NCBI RefSeq assembly: GCF_029227915.1
Contig: NC_079885.1
Span: forward strand, 19,293,001 to 19,357,000
Reading direction: 5' to 3'
DNA: 64,000 nucleotides
Source of the DNA: Hydractinia symbiolongicarpus
Lineage: Eukaryota; Cnidaria; Hydrozoa; Anthoathecata; Hydractiniidae
The position numbers were made by a program, and so were the translations under genes. The notes beneath the pieces were generated by a model. It had not been told where the DNA came from, searched no databases, and saw only the letters and a list, made by a program, of their open reading frames with translations. Position 1 is the first letter of the stretch, and every line of letters starts with the position of its first letter. Positions 1-11,519 of the stretch are shown here, piece after piece.

Positions 1-336
1 GCATTTCCACTAGCTTTTTCCATGTGTTTAAGAAACCAATACAAATTTTCAATTGCATAATAAAAGTTGAGGAAGCTTTAGAATATGCTTTGGGTCGATT
101 TGTTTGAAGGTTTTTGAGAGACATTCTTTCTCCAATACTTTATTAACAGCCCGATATGTAACTTGGTGCTTTAACAACTTTGAGATCATCATATTGGCCA
201 ATGGCGGTGTTTCTAACTTTTAACTCGGCATTTAAGACATGTGAGAAACATTATCTCAAAAAAATTTGCGCTGAAAGGACATACGTACAACTGTTATAAT
301 AGCATTTCAATCGCGAAAATAATAGCATCATGCATA
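1..336 (+). repeat. Partial repeat unit at the left window edge
   Basis: This is the 3' part of one unit, cut by the window start within the 3' flank, followed by a complete 5' flank leading into the tRNA at 337. It has no tRNA and no supportable coding sequence. Confidence 0.9.
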
Positions 337-408
337 TCCCGTGTGGTCTAGTGGTTAGGATCCGGTGCTCTCACCGCCGTGGCCGGGGTTCGATTCCCCG
401 CACGGGAG
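337..408 (+). tRNA. tRNA-Glu(CUC), U30 variant
   Basis: Folds as a full cloverleaf: acceptor TCCCGTG/CACGGGA (7 bp), a D arm with G18-G19, anticodon stem CGGTG/CGCCG with a U30-G40 wobble, loop CUCUCAC with anticodon CUC at 370-372, T arm CGGGG-UUCGAUU-CCCCG, discriminator G. It would decode GAG in cytoplasmic translation. The A box (TGGTCTAGTGG) and B box (GGTTCGATTCC) of the RNA polymerase III promoter are intact. The trailer reads GATTGTAC, so there is no TTTT close behind the gene. The single change from the consensus is C30 to U. Confidence 0.88.
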
Positions 409-867
409 TATGCGATTGTACAACATTTCCTATTGTCGATTCTGGCCATTAAAACTTTAAAATAATGTGGTTGTGTTAAGTCATTGATGGATTTGGTCCA
501 ACTAACAGAAAATGAACAATGCACAAACTCAGCATTTCCACTAGCTTTTTCCATGTGTTTAAGAAACCAATACAAATTTTCAATTGCATAATAAAAGTTG
601 AGGAAGCTTTAGAATATGCTTTGGGTCGATTTGTTTGAAGGTTTTTGAGAGACATTCTTTCTCCAATATTTTACTAGCAGCCCGATATGTAACTTGGTGC
701 TTTAACAACTTTGAGATCATCATATTCGCCAATGGCGGTGTTTCTGACTTTTAACTCGGCATGTAAGACATGTGAGAAACATTATCTCAAAAAAATTTGC
801 GCCGAAAGGACGTACGTACAACTGTTAAAATAGCATTTTAATCGCGAAAATAATAGCATCATTCATA

Positions 868-939
868 TCCCGTGTGGTCTAGTGGTTAGGATCCGGCGCT
901 CTCACCGCCGTGGCCGGGGTTCGATTCCCCGCTCGGGAG
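868..939 (+). tRNA. tRNA-Glu(CUC), U6-U67 mismatch
   Basis: Differs from the consensus only at position 67 (CTCGGGA 3' strand), which breaks the 6-67 acceptor pair. Both promoter boxes are intact. The trailer GATTGTAC lacks TTTT; the next T run of five is at 1077-1081, about 140 nt on. Confidence 0.8.
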
Positions 940-1397
940 AATGCGATTGTACAACATTTCCTATTGTCGAATCTGGCCATTGAAACTTTAAAATAATGTT
1001 GTTGTGTTAAGTCATTGATGGATTTGGTCCAACTAACAGAAAATGAACAATGCACAAACTCAGCATTTCCACTAGCTTTTTCCATGTGTTTAAGAAACCA
1101 ATACAAATTTTCAATTGCATAATAAAAGTTGAGGAAGACTTAGAAAATACTTTGCCTCGAAGTGTTTGAAAGTTTTCGAGAGACATTCTTTTTCCAAAAC
1201 TTTACTAACATCCCGATATGTAACTTGGTGCTTTAATAACTTTGAGATCAGCATATTGGATAATGGCGGTGTTTCTGACTTTTAAGTCGGCATTTAAGAC
1301 ATGTGAGAAACATTATCTGAAAAAACTTGCACTGAAAGGACGTACGTACAACTGTTAAAATAGCATTTCAATCGCGAAAATAATAGCATCATGCATA

Positions 1398-1469
1398 TCC
1401 CGTGTGGTCTAGTGGTTAGGATCCGGCGCTCTCACCGCCGTGGCCGGGGTTCGATACCCTGCTCGGGAG
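1398..1469 (+). tRNA. tRNA-Glu(CUC), degenerate T arm
   Basis: Carries the same U6-U67 mismatch as the copy at 868, plus T loop UUCGAUA and a G50-U64 wobble in the T stem. Anticodon loop CUCUCAC. No TTTT in the near trailer, and the later T run is also interrupted (CTTCTTCC). Possibly decaying. Confidence 0.6.
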
Positions 1470-1927
1470 AATGCGATTGTACAACATTTCCTATTGTCGA
1501 ATCTGGCCATTGAAACTTTAAAATAATGTTGTTGTGTTAAGTCATTGATGGATTTGGTCCAACTGACAGAAAATGAACAATGCACAAACTCAGCATTTTC
1601 ACTAGCTTCTTCCATGTGTTTAAGAAACCAATACAAATTTTCAATTGCATAATAAAAGTTGAGGAAGCTTTAAAATATGCTTTGGGTCGAATTGTTTGAA
1701 GGTTTTCGAGAGACATTCTTTCTCCAATATTTTTCTATTAGCTCGATATGTAACTTGGTGCTTTAATAACTTTGAGCTCATCATATTGGCCAATGGCGGT
1801 ATTTTTGACTTTTAACTCGGCATTTAAGACATGTGAGAAACATTATCTCAAAAAACTTGCGCTGAAAGAACGTACGTACAACTGTTAAAATAGCATTTCA
1901 ATCGCGAAGTAAATATCATCATGCATA

Positions 1928-1999
1928 TCCCGTGTGGTCTGGTGGTTAGGATACGGTGCTCTCTTCGCCGTGGCCGGGGTTCGATTCACCGCACGGGAG
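1928..1999 (+). tRNA. tRNA-Glu(CUC), U37-U38 loop
   Basis: Anticodon loop is CUCUCUU, so CUC is kept but A37 and C38 are both U. A14 is G (TCTGGTGG), C26 is A, 30-40 is a U-G wobble, and a T-stem base is changed (CACCG; G52-A62 mismatch). TTTT follows 8 nt after the gene. Confidence 0.55.
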
Positions 2000-2458
2000 A
2001 GTACGATTTTACAGCATTTCCTATTGTCGAATCTAGCCATTGAAACTTTAAAATAATGTGGTAGTGTTAAGTCATTGATGGATTTGGTCCAACTAACAGA
2101 AAATGAACAATGCACAAACTCAGCATTTCCACTAGCTTTTTCCATGTGTTTAAGAAACCAATACAAATTTTCAATTGCATAATAAAAGTTGAGGAAGCTT
2201 TAGAATATACTTTGGGTCGATTTATTTGAAGGTTTTTGAGAGACATTCTTTCTCCAATACTTTACTAACAGCCCGATATATAACTTGGTGCTTTAACAAC
2301 TTTGAGATCATCATATTGGCCAATGGCGGTGTTTCTGACTTTTAACTCGGCATTTAAGACATGTGAGAAACATTATCTCAAAAAAATTTGCGCTGAAAGG
2401 AAGTACGTACAACTGTTATAATAGCATTTCAATCGCGAAAATATTAGCATCATGCATA

Positions 2459-2530
2459 TCCCGTGTGGTCTAGTGGTTAGGATCCGGCGCTCTCACCGCC
2501 GTGGCCGGGGTTCGATTCCCCGCACGGGAG
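2459..2530 (+). tRNA. tRNA-Glu(CUC), exact consensus
   Basis: One of eight copies with the full consensus: seven acceptor pairs, paired anticodon stem and T stem, loop CUCUCAC, G73, both promoter boxes. The trailer is GATTGTAC, so a close TTTT stop is absent. Confidence 0.93.
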
Positions 2531-2989
2531 TATGCGATTGTACAACATTTCTTATTGTCGATTCTGGCCATTAAAACTTTAAAATAATGTGGTTGTGTTA
2601 AGTCATTGATGGATTTGGTCCAACTAACAGAAAATGAACAATGCACAAACTCAGCATTTCCACTAGCTTTTTCCATGTGTTTAAGAAACCAATACAAATT
2701 TTCAATTGCATAATAAAAGTTGAGGAAGCTTTAGAATATGCTTTGGGTCGATTTGTTTGAAGGTTTTTGAGAGACATTCTTTCTCCAATATTTTACTAAC
2801 AGCCCGATATGTAACTTGGTGCTTTAACAACTTTGAGATCATCATATTCGCCAATGGCGGTGTTTCTGACTTTTAACTCGGCATTTAAGACATGTGAGAA
2901 ACATTATCTCAAAAAAATTTGCGCTGAAAGGACGTACGTACAACTGTTAAAATAGCATTTCAATCGCGAAAATAATAGCATCATGCATA

Positions 2990-3061
2990 TCCCGTGTGGT
3001 CTAGTGGTTAGGATCCGGCGCTCTCACCGCCGTGGCCGGGGTTCGATTCCCCGCTCGGGAG
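2990..3061 (+). tRNA. tRNA-Glu(CUC), U6-U67 mismatch
   Basis: Same 3' acceptor strand (CTCGGGA) as the copy at 868; otherwise consensus. Trailer GATTGTAC without TTTT. Confidence 0.8.
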
Positions 3062-3519
3062 AATGCGATTGTACAACATTTCCTATTGTCGAATCTGGCC
3101 ATTGAAACTTTAAAATAATGTTGTTGTGTTAAGTCATTGATGGATTTGGTCCAACTAACAGAAAATGAACAATGCACAAACTCAGCATTTTCACTAGCTT
3201 CTTCCATGTGTTTAAGAAACCAATACAAATTTTCAATTGCATAATAAAAGTTGAGGAAGATTTAGAAAATTCTTTGCGTCGAAGTGTTTGAAGGTTTTCG
3301 AGAGACATTCCTTCACCAATATTTTACTAACAGCCCAATAAGTAACTTGGTGCTTTAAAAACTCTGAGATCAGCATTTTGGCCAATGGCGGCCTTTTTGA
3401 CTTTTAACTCGGCATTTAAGACATGTGAGAAACAATATCTCAAAAGATTTTTGCTGAAAGAAAGTACGTACAACTGTTAAAATAGCATTTCAATCGCGAA
3501 AATAATAGCATCATGCATA

Positions 3520-3591
3520 TCCCGTGTGGTCTTGTGGTTAGGATCCGGCGCTCTCTTCGCCGTGGCCGGGGTTCGATTCCCCGCACGGAAG
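3520..3591 (+). tRNA. tRNA-Glu(CUC), U37-U38 loop
   Basis: Loop CUCUCUU with anticodon CUC. A14 is U (TCTTGTGG). The acceptor 3' strand CACGGAA leaves a C2-A71 mismatch. The trailer has TTTT (GCGCTTTTAC). Confidence 0.55.
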
Positions 3592-4045
3592 AATGCGCTT
3601 TTACAACATTTCCTATTGTCGAATTCTGCCTTTGCGACTTTAAAATAATGTGGTGGTGTTAAGTCATTAATGGATTTGGTCCAACTAACAGAAAATGAAC
3701 AATGCACAAACTCAGCAATTCCACTAGCTTTTTCCATGTGTTTAAGGAGCAAGTACAAATTTTCAATTACATAATAAAGGTTGAGGAAGACTTAGAAAAT
3801 ACTTTGCCTCGAAGTGTTTGAAAGTTTTCGAGAGACATTCTTTCTCCAAAACTTTACAAACTTCCCGATATGTAACTTGGTGCTTTAATAACTTTGACAT
3901 CAGCAAATTGGCCAATGGCGGTGTTTCTGACTTTTAACTTGGGATTTAAGACATGTGAGAAACATTATCTGAAAACACTTGCGCTGAAAGAACGTACGTA
4001 TAACTGTTTAAATAGCATTTCAATTGCTAAAATAACATCAACATA

Positions 4046-4117
4046 TCCCGTGTGGTCTAGTGGTTAGGATCCGGCACTCTCACCGCCATGGCCGGGGTTC
4101 GATTCCCCGCACTGGAC
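4046..4117 (+). pseudogene. tRNA-Glu(CUC) pseudogene
   Basis: The anticodon stem CGGCA/CGCCA has two mismatches, acceptor position 69 is U against C4, and the discriminator is C instead of G. Loop CUCUCAC and the B box persist. Several independent stem breaks point to a dead gene. No TTTT trailer. Confidence 0.65.
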
Positions 4118-4575
4118 AATACGGTTTCAAAACATTTCCTATTGTCGAATCTGGCCATTGAAACTTTAAAATAATGTGGTTGTGTTAAGTCATTGACGGA
4201 CTTGGTCCATCTAACAGAAAATGGACAATGCAGAAAGTCAGCGTTTCCACTAACTTCTTCCGCATGGTTTAAAAACAAGTATACATTTTCAATTGCATAA
4301 TAAAAGTTGAGGAAGCTTTAGAAAATGCTTTGGGTCGATTTGTTTGAAGGTTTTCGAGAGACATTCTTTCTCCAATACTTTACTGACAGCCCGATATGTA
4401 ACTTGGTGCTTTAATAACTTTATGATCATCATATTGGCCAATGGCGGTGTTTCTGACTTTAAACTCGGCATTTAAGACATGTGAGAAACACTATCTCAAA
4501 ACACTTGCGCTAAAAGGACGTACGTACAACTGTTAAAATAGCATTTCAATCGCGAAAATAATAGCATCATGCATA

Positions 4576-4647
4576 TCCCGTGTGGTCTAGTGGTTAGGAT
4601 CCGGCGCTCTCACCGCCGTGGCCGGGGTTCGATTCCCCGCACGGGAG
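4576..4647 (+). tRNA. tRNA-Glu(CUC), exact consensus
   Basis: Full consensus cloverleaf with anticodon CUC and G73. The trailer reads GATATTAC, a third version of the stop region, without TTTT. Confidence 0.93.
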
Positions 4648-5101
4648 AATGCGATATTACAACATTTCCTATTGTCGAATCTGGCCATTGAAACTTTAAA
4701 ATAATGTGGTTGTGTTAAGTCATTGATGGATTTGGTCCAACTAACAGAAAATTAACAATGCACAAACTCAGCATTTCCACTAGCTTTTTCCATGTGTTTA
4801 AAAAACAAGTACAAATTTTCAATTGCATAATAAAGGTTGAAGAAGATTTAGAAAATACTTTGCCTCGAAGTGTTTGAAAGTTTTCGAGAGACATTCTTTC
4901 TCCAAAACTTTACTAACATCCCGATATGTAACTTCGTGCTTTAATAACTTTGAGATCAGCATATTTGATAATGCCGGTGTTTCTGACTTGTAACTCGGCA
5001 TTTAAGACATGTGAGAAACATTACCTGAAAAAACCTGCACTGAAAGAACGTACTTATAACTGTTTAAATAGCATTTCAATCGCGAAAATAACATCATTAT
5101 A

Positions 5102-5173
5102 TCACGTGTGGTCTAGTGGTTAGGATCCGGCGCTCTCACCGCCGTGGCCGGGGTTCGATTCCCCGCACTGGCG
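5102..5173 (+). pseudogene. tRNA-Glu(CUC) pseudogene, broken acceptor
   Basis: Acceptor TCACGTG faces CACTGGC, giving mismatches at 1-72, 3-70 and 4-69. The anticodon arm and T arm are consensus. The related copy at 6689 lies 1,587 bp downstream in the duplicated block. Confidence 0.7.
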
Positions 5174-5631
5174 AATGCGGTTTCACAACATTTCCTATTG
5201 TCGAATCTGGCCATTGAAACTTTAAAATAATGTGGTTGTGTTAAGTCATTGATGGATTTGGTCCAACTAACAGAAAATAAACAATGCACAAACTCAGCAT
5301 TTCCACTAGCTTTTTCCATGTGTTTAAGAAACCAATACAAATTTTCAATTGCATAATAAAAGTTGAGGAAGCTTTAGAATATGCTTTGGGTCGATATGTT
5401 TTAAGGTTTTCGAGAGACATTCTTTCTCCAATACTTTACTAACAGCCCGATATGTAACTTGGTGCTTTAATAACTTTGAGATCATCATATTGGCCAATGA
5501 CGGTGTTTCTGGTTTTTACCTCGGCATTTAAGACATGTGAGAAACATTATCTCAAAAAACTTGCACTAAAAGGACGTACGTACAACTGTTAAAATAGCAT
5601 TTCAATTGCGAAAATAATAGCATCATGCATA

Positions 5632-5703
5632 TCCCTTGTGGTCTAGTGGTTAGGATCCGGCGCTGTCACCGCCGTGGCCGGGGTTTGATTCCCCGCACGG
5701 GAG
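5632..5703 (+). tRNA. tRNA-like with anticodon GUC (Asp) in the Glu body
   Basis: The anticodon loop is CUGUCAC, so the anticodon is GUC, which reads Asp codons. The stem CGGCG/CGCCG is intact. G73, C38 and G10-U25, known parts of the eukaryotic aspartate identity set, are all present. Acceptor TCCCTTG gives a U5-C68 mismatch, and the T loop is UUUGAUU (C56 to U). TTTT follows 8 nt downstream. May be a mutant that charges Asp, or a decaying copy. Confidence 0.55.
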
Positions 5704-6162
5704 AATGCGATTTTGCAACATTTCCTATTGTCGAATCTGGCCATTGAAATTTCAAAATAATGCGGTTGTGTTAAGTCATTGATGGATTTGGTCCAACTAA
5801 CAGAAAATAAACAATGCACAAACTCAGCATTTCCACTAGCTCCTTTCCATGTGTTTAAGAAACCAATACAAATTTTCAATTGCATAATAAAAGTTGAGGA
5901 AGCTTTAGAATATGCTTTGGGTCGATTTGTTTGAAGTTTTTCGAGACACATTCTTTCTCCAATACTTTACTAACAGCCCGATATGTAACTTGGTGCTTTA
6001 ATAACTTTGAGATCATCATATTGGCCAATGGCAGTGTTTCTGACTTTTAACTCGGCATTTAAGACATGTGAGAAACATTATCTCAAAAAACTTGCGCAGA
6101 AAGGACGTACGTACAACTGTTATAATAGCATTTCAATCGCGAAAAAAATAGCATCATGCATA

Positions 6163-6234
6163 TCCCGTGTGGTCTAGTGGTTAGGATCCGGCGTTGTCTT
6201 CGCCGTGGCCGGGCTTCGATTTTCTGCACGGAAG
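6163..6234 (+). pseudogene. tRNA-like, anticodon GUC, damaged T arm
   Basis: Loop UUGUCUU combines anticodon GUC with the U37-U38 form. The T stem CGGGC/UUCUG has a mismatch and two wobbles. The acceptor ends CACGGAA, giving C2-A71. Probably a pseudogene. TTTT present. Confidence 0.6.
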
Positions 6235-6688
6235 AATGCGATTTTACAACATTTTCTATTGTGGAATCCTGCCTTTGTCACTTTAAAATAATGTGGTTGT
6301 GTTAAGTCATTGATGGATTTGGTCCAACTAACAGAAAATGAACAGCGCACAAACTCAGCAATTCCACTAGCTTTTTCCATGTGTTTAAGAAACAAGTACA
6401 AATTTTCAATTGCATAATAAAGGTTGAGGAAGATTTAGAAAATACTTTGTCTCGAAGTGTTTGAAAGTTTTCGAGAGACATTCTTTCTCCAAAACTTTAC
6501 TAACATCCCGATATGTAACTTGGTGTTTTAATAACTTTGAGATCAGCATATTTGATAATGCCGGTGTTTCTGACTTGTAACTCGGCATTTAAGACATGTG
6601 AGAAACATTACCTGAAAAAACCTGCACTGAAAGAACGTACTTATAACTGTTTAAATAGCATTTCAACCGCGAAAATAACATCATTATA

Positions 6689-6760
6689 TCACGTGTGGTC
6701 TAGTGGTTAGGATCCGGCGCTCTCACCGCCGTGGCCGGGGTTCGATTCCCCGCACTGGAG
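6689..6760 (+). pseudogene. tRNA-Glu(CUC) pseudogene, broken acceptor
   Basis: TCACGTG against CACTGGA gives mismatches at 3-70 and 4-69. It is the duplicate of the copy at 5102 but keeps the 1-72 pair. No TTTT trailer (GGTTTCAC). Confidence 0.65.
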
Positions 6761-7218
6761 AATGCGGTTTCACAACATTTCCTATTGTCAAATCTGGCCA
6801 TTGAAACTTTAAAATAATGTGGTTGTGTTAAGTCATTGATGGATTTGGTCCAACTAACAGAAAATAAACAATGCACAAACTCAGCATTTCCACTAGCTTT
6901 TTCCATGTGTTTAAGAAACCAATACAAATTTTCAATTTCATAATAAAAGTTGAGGAAGCTTTAGAAAATGCTTTGGGTCGATATGTTTTAAGGTTTTCGA
7001 GAGACATTCTTTCTCCAATACTTTACTAACAGCCCGATATGTAACTTGGTGCTTTAATAACTTTGAGATCATCATATTGGCCAATGACGGTGTTTCTGAC
7101 TTTTACCTCGGCATTTAAGACATGTGAGAAACATTATCTCAAAAAGCTTGCACTAAAAGGACGTACGTACAACTGTTAAAATAGCATTTCAATTGCGAAA
7201 ATAATAGCATCATGCATA

Positions 7219-7290
7219 TCCCTTGTGGTCTAGTGGTTAGGATCCGGCGCTGTCACCGCCGTGGCCGGGGTTTGAGTCCCCGCACGGGAG
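7219..7290 (+). tRNA. tRNA-like with anticodon GUC (Asp) in the Glu body
   Basis: Duplicate of the copy at 5632: loop CUGUCAC, anticodon GUC, acceptor TCCCTTG with U5-C68. The T loop is UUUGAGU, one more change than its sister. TTTT follows the gene. Confidence 0.5.
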
Positions 7291-7749
7291 AATGCGATTT
7301 TACAACATTTCCTATTGTCGAATCTGGCCATTGAAATTTTAAAATAATGTGGTTGTGTTAAGTCATTGATGGATTTGGTCCAACTAACAGAAAATAAACA
7401 ATGCACAAACTCAGCATTTCCACTAGCTTCTTTCCATGTGTTTAAGAAACCAATACAAATTTTCAATTGCATAATAAAAGTTGAGGAAGCTTTAGAATAT
7501 GCTTTGGGTCGATTTGTTTGAAGGTTTTCGAGAGACATTCTTTCTCCAATACTTTACTAACAGCCTGATATGTAACTTGGTGCTTTAATAACTTTGAGAT
7601 CATCATATTGGCCAATGGCGGTGCTTCTGACTTTTAACTCGGCATTTAAGACATGTAAGAAACATTATCTCAAAAAACTTGCACTGAAAGGACGTACGTA
7701 CAACTGTTAAAATAGCATTTCAATGGCGAAAATAATAGCATCATGCATA

Positions 7750-7821
7750 TCCCGTGTGGTCTAGTTGTTAGGATCCGGTGCTCTCACCGCCGTGGCCGGG
7801 GTTCGATTCCCCGCACGGGAG
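7750..7821 (+). tRNA. tRNA-Glu(CUC), G18U variant
   Basis: D loop AGTTGTT replaces the invariant G18 with U, which normally contacts the T loop. 30-40 is a U-G wobble. The rest is consensus. TTTT at 7829-7832. Confidence 0.65.
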
Positions 7822-8279
7822 AATGCGATTTTACAACATTTCCTATTGTCGAATCTGGCCGTTGAAGCTTTAAAATAATGTTGTTGTGTTACGTCATTGA
7901 TGGATTTGGTCCAACTAACAGAAAATGAACAATGCACAAACTCAACATTTCCACTAGCTTTTTCCATGTGTTTAAGAAACCAATACAAATTTTCAATTGC
8001 ATAATAAAAGTTGAGGAAGCTTTAGAATATGCTTTGGGTCGAATTGTTTGAAGGTTTTCGAGAGACATTCTTCCTCCAATATTTTACTAACAACCCGATA
8101 TGTAACTTGGTGTTTTAAAAACTTTGAGATCATCATATTGGCCAATGGCGGTGTTTCTGACTTTTAACTCGGCATTTAAGACATGTGAGAAACATTATCT
8201 CAAAAAACGTGCGCTGAAAGGACGTACGTACAACTGCTAAAATAGCATTTCAATCGCGACAATAATAGCATCATGCATA

Positions 8280-8351
8280 TCCCGTGTGGTCTAGTGGTTA
8301 GGATCCGGCTCTCTCACCGCTATGGCCGGGGTTCGATTCCCCGCACGGCAG
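8280..8351 (+). pseudogene. tRNA-Glu(CUC) pseudogene, broken anticodon stem
   Basis: The stem CGGCU/CGCUA keeps only three pairs, one of them a wobble, and the acceptor CACGGCA has a C2-C71 mismatch. The loop still reads CUCUCAC. TTTT present. Confidence 0.65.
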
Positions 8352-8810
8352 AATGCGATTTTACAACATTTCCTATTGTCGAATCTGGCCATTGAAGCTT
8401 TAAAATAATGTGGTTGTGTTAAGTCATTGATGGATTTGGTCCAACTAACAGAAAATAAACAATGCACAAACTCAGCATTTCCACTAGCTTCTTTCCATGT
8501 GTTTAAGAAACCAATACAAATTTTTAATTGCATAATAAAAGTTGAAGAAGCTTTAGAATATGCTTTGGGTCGATTTGTTTGAAGGTTTTCGAGAAACATT
8601 CTTTCTCCAATACTTTACTAACAGCCCGATATGTAACTTGGTGCTTTAATAACTTTGAGATCATGATATTGGCCAATGGCGGTGTTTCTGACTTTTAACT
8701 CGGCATTTAAGACATGTAAGAAACATTATCTTAAAAAACTTGCGCTGAAAGGACGTACGTACAACTGTTAAAATAGCATTTCAATGGCGAAAATAATAGC
8801 ATCATGCATA

Positions 8811-8882
8811 TCCCGTGTGGTCTAGTGGTTAGGATCCGGTGCTCTCACCGCCTTGGCCGGGGTTCGATTCCCCGCACGGGAG
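8811..8882 (+). tRNA. tRNA-Glu(CUC), C27-U43 mismatch
   Basis: Anticodon stem CGGTG/CGCCT has a terminal mismatch and one wobble. The acceptor and T arm are consensus. TTTT 8 nt past the gene. Confidence 0.7.
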
Positions 8883-9339
8883 AATGCGATTTTACAACAC
8901 TTCCTATTGTCGAATCTGGCCGTTGAAGCTTTAAAATAATGTGTTTGTGTTAAGTCATTGATGGATTTGGTCCAACTAACAGAAAATGAACAATGCACAA
9001 ACTCAGCATTTCCACTAGCTTTTCCATGTGTTTAAGAAACCAATACAAATTTTCAATTGCATAATAAAAGTTGAGGAAGCTTTACAATATGCTTTGGGTC
9101 GAATTGTTTGAAGGTTTTCGAGAGACATTCTTCCTCCAATATTTTACTAACAGCCCGATATGTAACTTGGTGCTTTAATAACTTTGAGATCATCATATTG
9201 GCCAATGGCGGTGTTTCTGACTTTTAACTCGGCATTTAAGACATGTGAGAAACATTATCTCAAAAAACGTGCGCTGAAAGGACGTACGTACAACTGCTAA
9301 AATAGCATTTCAATCGCAACAATAATAGCATCATGCATA

Positions 9340-9411
9340 TCCCGTGTGGTCTGGTGGTTAGGATCCGGCGCTTTCACAGCCGTGGTCGGGGTTCGATTCC
9401 CTGCATGGGAG
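9340..9411 (+). tRNA. tRNA-Glu(UUC), G31-A39 mismatch
   Basis: Loop CUUUCAC gives anticodon UUC (Glu, GAA/GAG). The stem CGGCG/AGCCG has a mismatch next to the loop. Acceptor CATGGGA forms a G5-U68 wobble, and the T stem has G50-U64. TTTT follows. Confidence 0.6.
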
Positions 9412-9865
9412 AATGCGATTTTACAACATTTCCTTTTGTCGCATCCTACCTTTCCCACCTTAAAATAATGTGGTTGTGTTAAGTCATTGATGGATTTGGT
9501 CCAACTAACAGAAAATGAACAGTGCACAAACTCAGCAATTCCACTAACTTTTTCCATGTGTTTAAGAAAGAAGTACAAATATTCAATTGCATAATAAAGG
9601 TTGAGGAAGACTTAGAAAATAATTTGCCTCGAAGTGTTTGAAAGTTTTCGAGAGACATTCTTTCTCCAAAACTTTACTAACATCCCGATATGCAACTTGG
9701 TGCTTTAATAATTTTGAGTTCATCATATTGGCCAATGGCGGTGTTTCTGACTTTTAATTCGGCATATAAGACGTGTGAGAAACATTATCTCAAAAAACGT
9801 GCGCTGAAAGGACGTACGTACAACTGTTAAAATATCATTTCAATCGCTAAAATAACATCAGCATA

Positions 9866-9937
9866 TCCTGTGTGGTCTAGTGGTTAGGATCCGGCGCTCT
9901 CACCGCCGTGGTCGGGGTTCGATTCCCCGCACGGGAG
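9866..9937 (+). tRNA. tRNA-Glu(CUC), U4-G69 wobble
   Basis: TCCTGTG/CACGGGA keeps all seven acceptor pairs, one as a wobble. The variable region is TGGT. Anticodon and T stems are perfect. TTTT 8 nt downstream. Confidence 0.82.
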
Positions 9938-10391
9938 AATGCGATTTTACAACATTTCCTATTGTCGAATCTGGCCATTAAAACTTTAAAATAATGTCGT
10001 TTTGTTAAGTCATTGATGGATTTGGTCCAACTAACAGAAAATGAACATTGCACAAACTCAGCATTTCCACTGGCTTTTTCCATGTGTTTAAGAAACCAAT
10101 ACAAATTTTCAATTGCATAATAAAAGTTGAGGAAGCTTTAGAATATGCTTTGGGTCGAATTGTTTGAAGGTTTTTGAGAGAATTTCTTCCTTCAATATTT
10201 TACTAACAGCCCGATATGTAACTTGGTAGTTTAATAACTTTGAGATCATCATATTGGCCAATGACCGTGTTTCTGCCATTTAATTCGGCATTTAAGACAT
10301 GTGAGAAACATTATCTCAAAAAACGTGCGCTAAAAGAAGGTACGTGCAACTGTTAAAATAACATTTCAATCGCTAAAATAACAATAGCATG

Positions 10392-10463
10392 AACCGTGTG
10401 GTCTAGTGGTTAGGATCCGGCGCTCTCACCGCCGTGGCGGGAGTTCGATTCCCCGAACTGGAG
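10392..10463 (+). pseudogene. tRNA-Glu(CUC) pseudogene, AACCGTG class
   Basis: The 5' strand is AACCGTG against AACTGGA, leaving mismatches at positions 1, 2, 4 and 7. The T arm is GGGAG-UUCGAUU-CCCCG. Anticodon CUC kept. No TTTT. Confidence 0.7.
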
Positions 10464-10921
10464 AATACGGTTGCACAACATTTCCTATTGTCGAATCTGG
10501 CCATTGAAACTTTAAAATAATGTGGTTGTTTTAAGTCATTGATGGATTTGTTCCATCTAACAGAAAATGAACAATGCAGAAAGTCAGCGTTTCCACTAAC
10601 TTTTTCTGCATGATTAAAAAACAAGTACAAATTTTCAATTGCATAATAAAAGTTGAGCAAGCTTTAGAAAATGCTTTGGGTCGATTTGTTTGAAGGTTTT
10701 CGAGAGACATTCTTTCTCCAATACTTTACTAACATCCCGATATGTAACTTGGTGCTTTAATAACTCTGAGATCATCATATTGGCCAATGGCGGTGTTTCT
10801 GACTTTTAACTCGGCATTTAAGACATGTGAGAAACATTATCTCAAAAAACTTGCGCTGAATTGACGTACGTACAACTGTTAAAATAACATTTCAATGGCG
10901 AAAATAATAGCATCATGCATA

Positions 10922-10993
10922 TCCCGTGTGGTCTAGTGGTTAGGATCCGGCGCTCTCACCGCCGTGGCCGGGTTTCGATTTCCCGCACGGGAG
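10922..10993 (+). tRNA. tRNA-Glu(CUC), U53-U61 mismatch
   Basis: Consensus except T stem CGGGU/UCCCG, whose loop-closing pair is lost. This disturbs the B box GTTCGATTCC as well. TTTT downstream. Confidence 0.65.
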
Positions 10994-11447
10994 AATGCGA
11001 TTTTACAACATTTCCTATTGTCGAATCTGGCCATTAAAACTTTAAAATAATGTGGTTTTGTTAAGTCATTGATGGATTTGGTCCAACTAACAGAAAATGA
11101 ACATTGCACAAACTCAGCATTTCCACTGGCTTTTTCCATGTGTTTAAGAAACCAATACAAATTTTCAATTGCATAATAAAAGTTGAGGAAGCTTTAGAAT
11201 ATGCTTTGGGTCGAATTGTTTGAAGGTTTTTGAGAGACTTTCTTCCTTCAATATTTTACTAACAGCCCGATATGTAACTTGGTGGTTTAATAACTTTGAG
11301 ATCATCATATTGGCCAATGACCGTGTTTCTGCCATTTAATTCGGCATTTAAGAGATGTGAGAAACATTATCTCAAAAAACGTGCGCTAAAAGAACGTACG
11401 TGCAACTGTTAAAATAACATTTCAATCGCTAAAATAACATTAGCATG

Positions 11448-11519
11448 AACCGTGTGGTCTAGTGGTTAGGATCCGGCGCTCTCACCGCCGTGGCCGGAGT
11501 TCGATTCCTCGCACTGGAG
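11448..11519 (+). pseudogene. tRNA-Glu(CUC) pseudogene, AACCGTG class
   Basis: AACCGTG against CACTGGA has mismatches at 1, 2 and 4. T stem CGGAG/CCUCG has an A52-C62 mismatch. Anticodon arm intact. No TTTT. Confidence 0.7.

Larger units (their letters stand above)
4800..7697 (+). repeat. Segmental duplication, 1,587-bp offset
   Basis: Roughly 4800-6110 recurs at 6387-7697. Shared rare markers are the TCACGTG/CACTGG tRNA (5102, 6689) and the TCCCTTG tRNA with anticodon GUC (5632, 7219). The third unit differs, so the exchange edge lies within it. Edges are approximate. Confidence 0.8.

Noticed and set aside
1928-1999. Reading the CTCTCTTCG loop class as anticodon UUC
   Set aside because: When the CGGCG/CGCCG stem is aligned the seven-base loop is CUCUCUU, so positions 34-36 are CUC. 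The apparent TTC is at positions 37-39.
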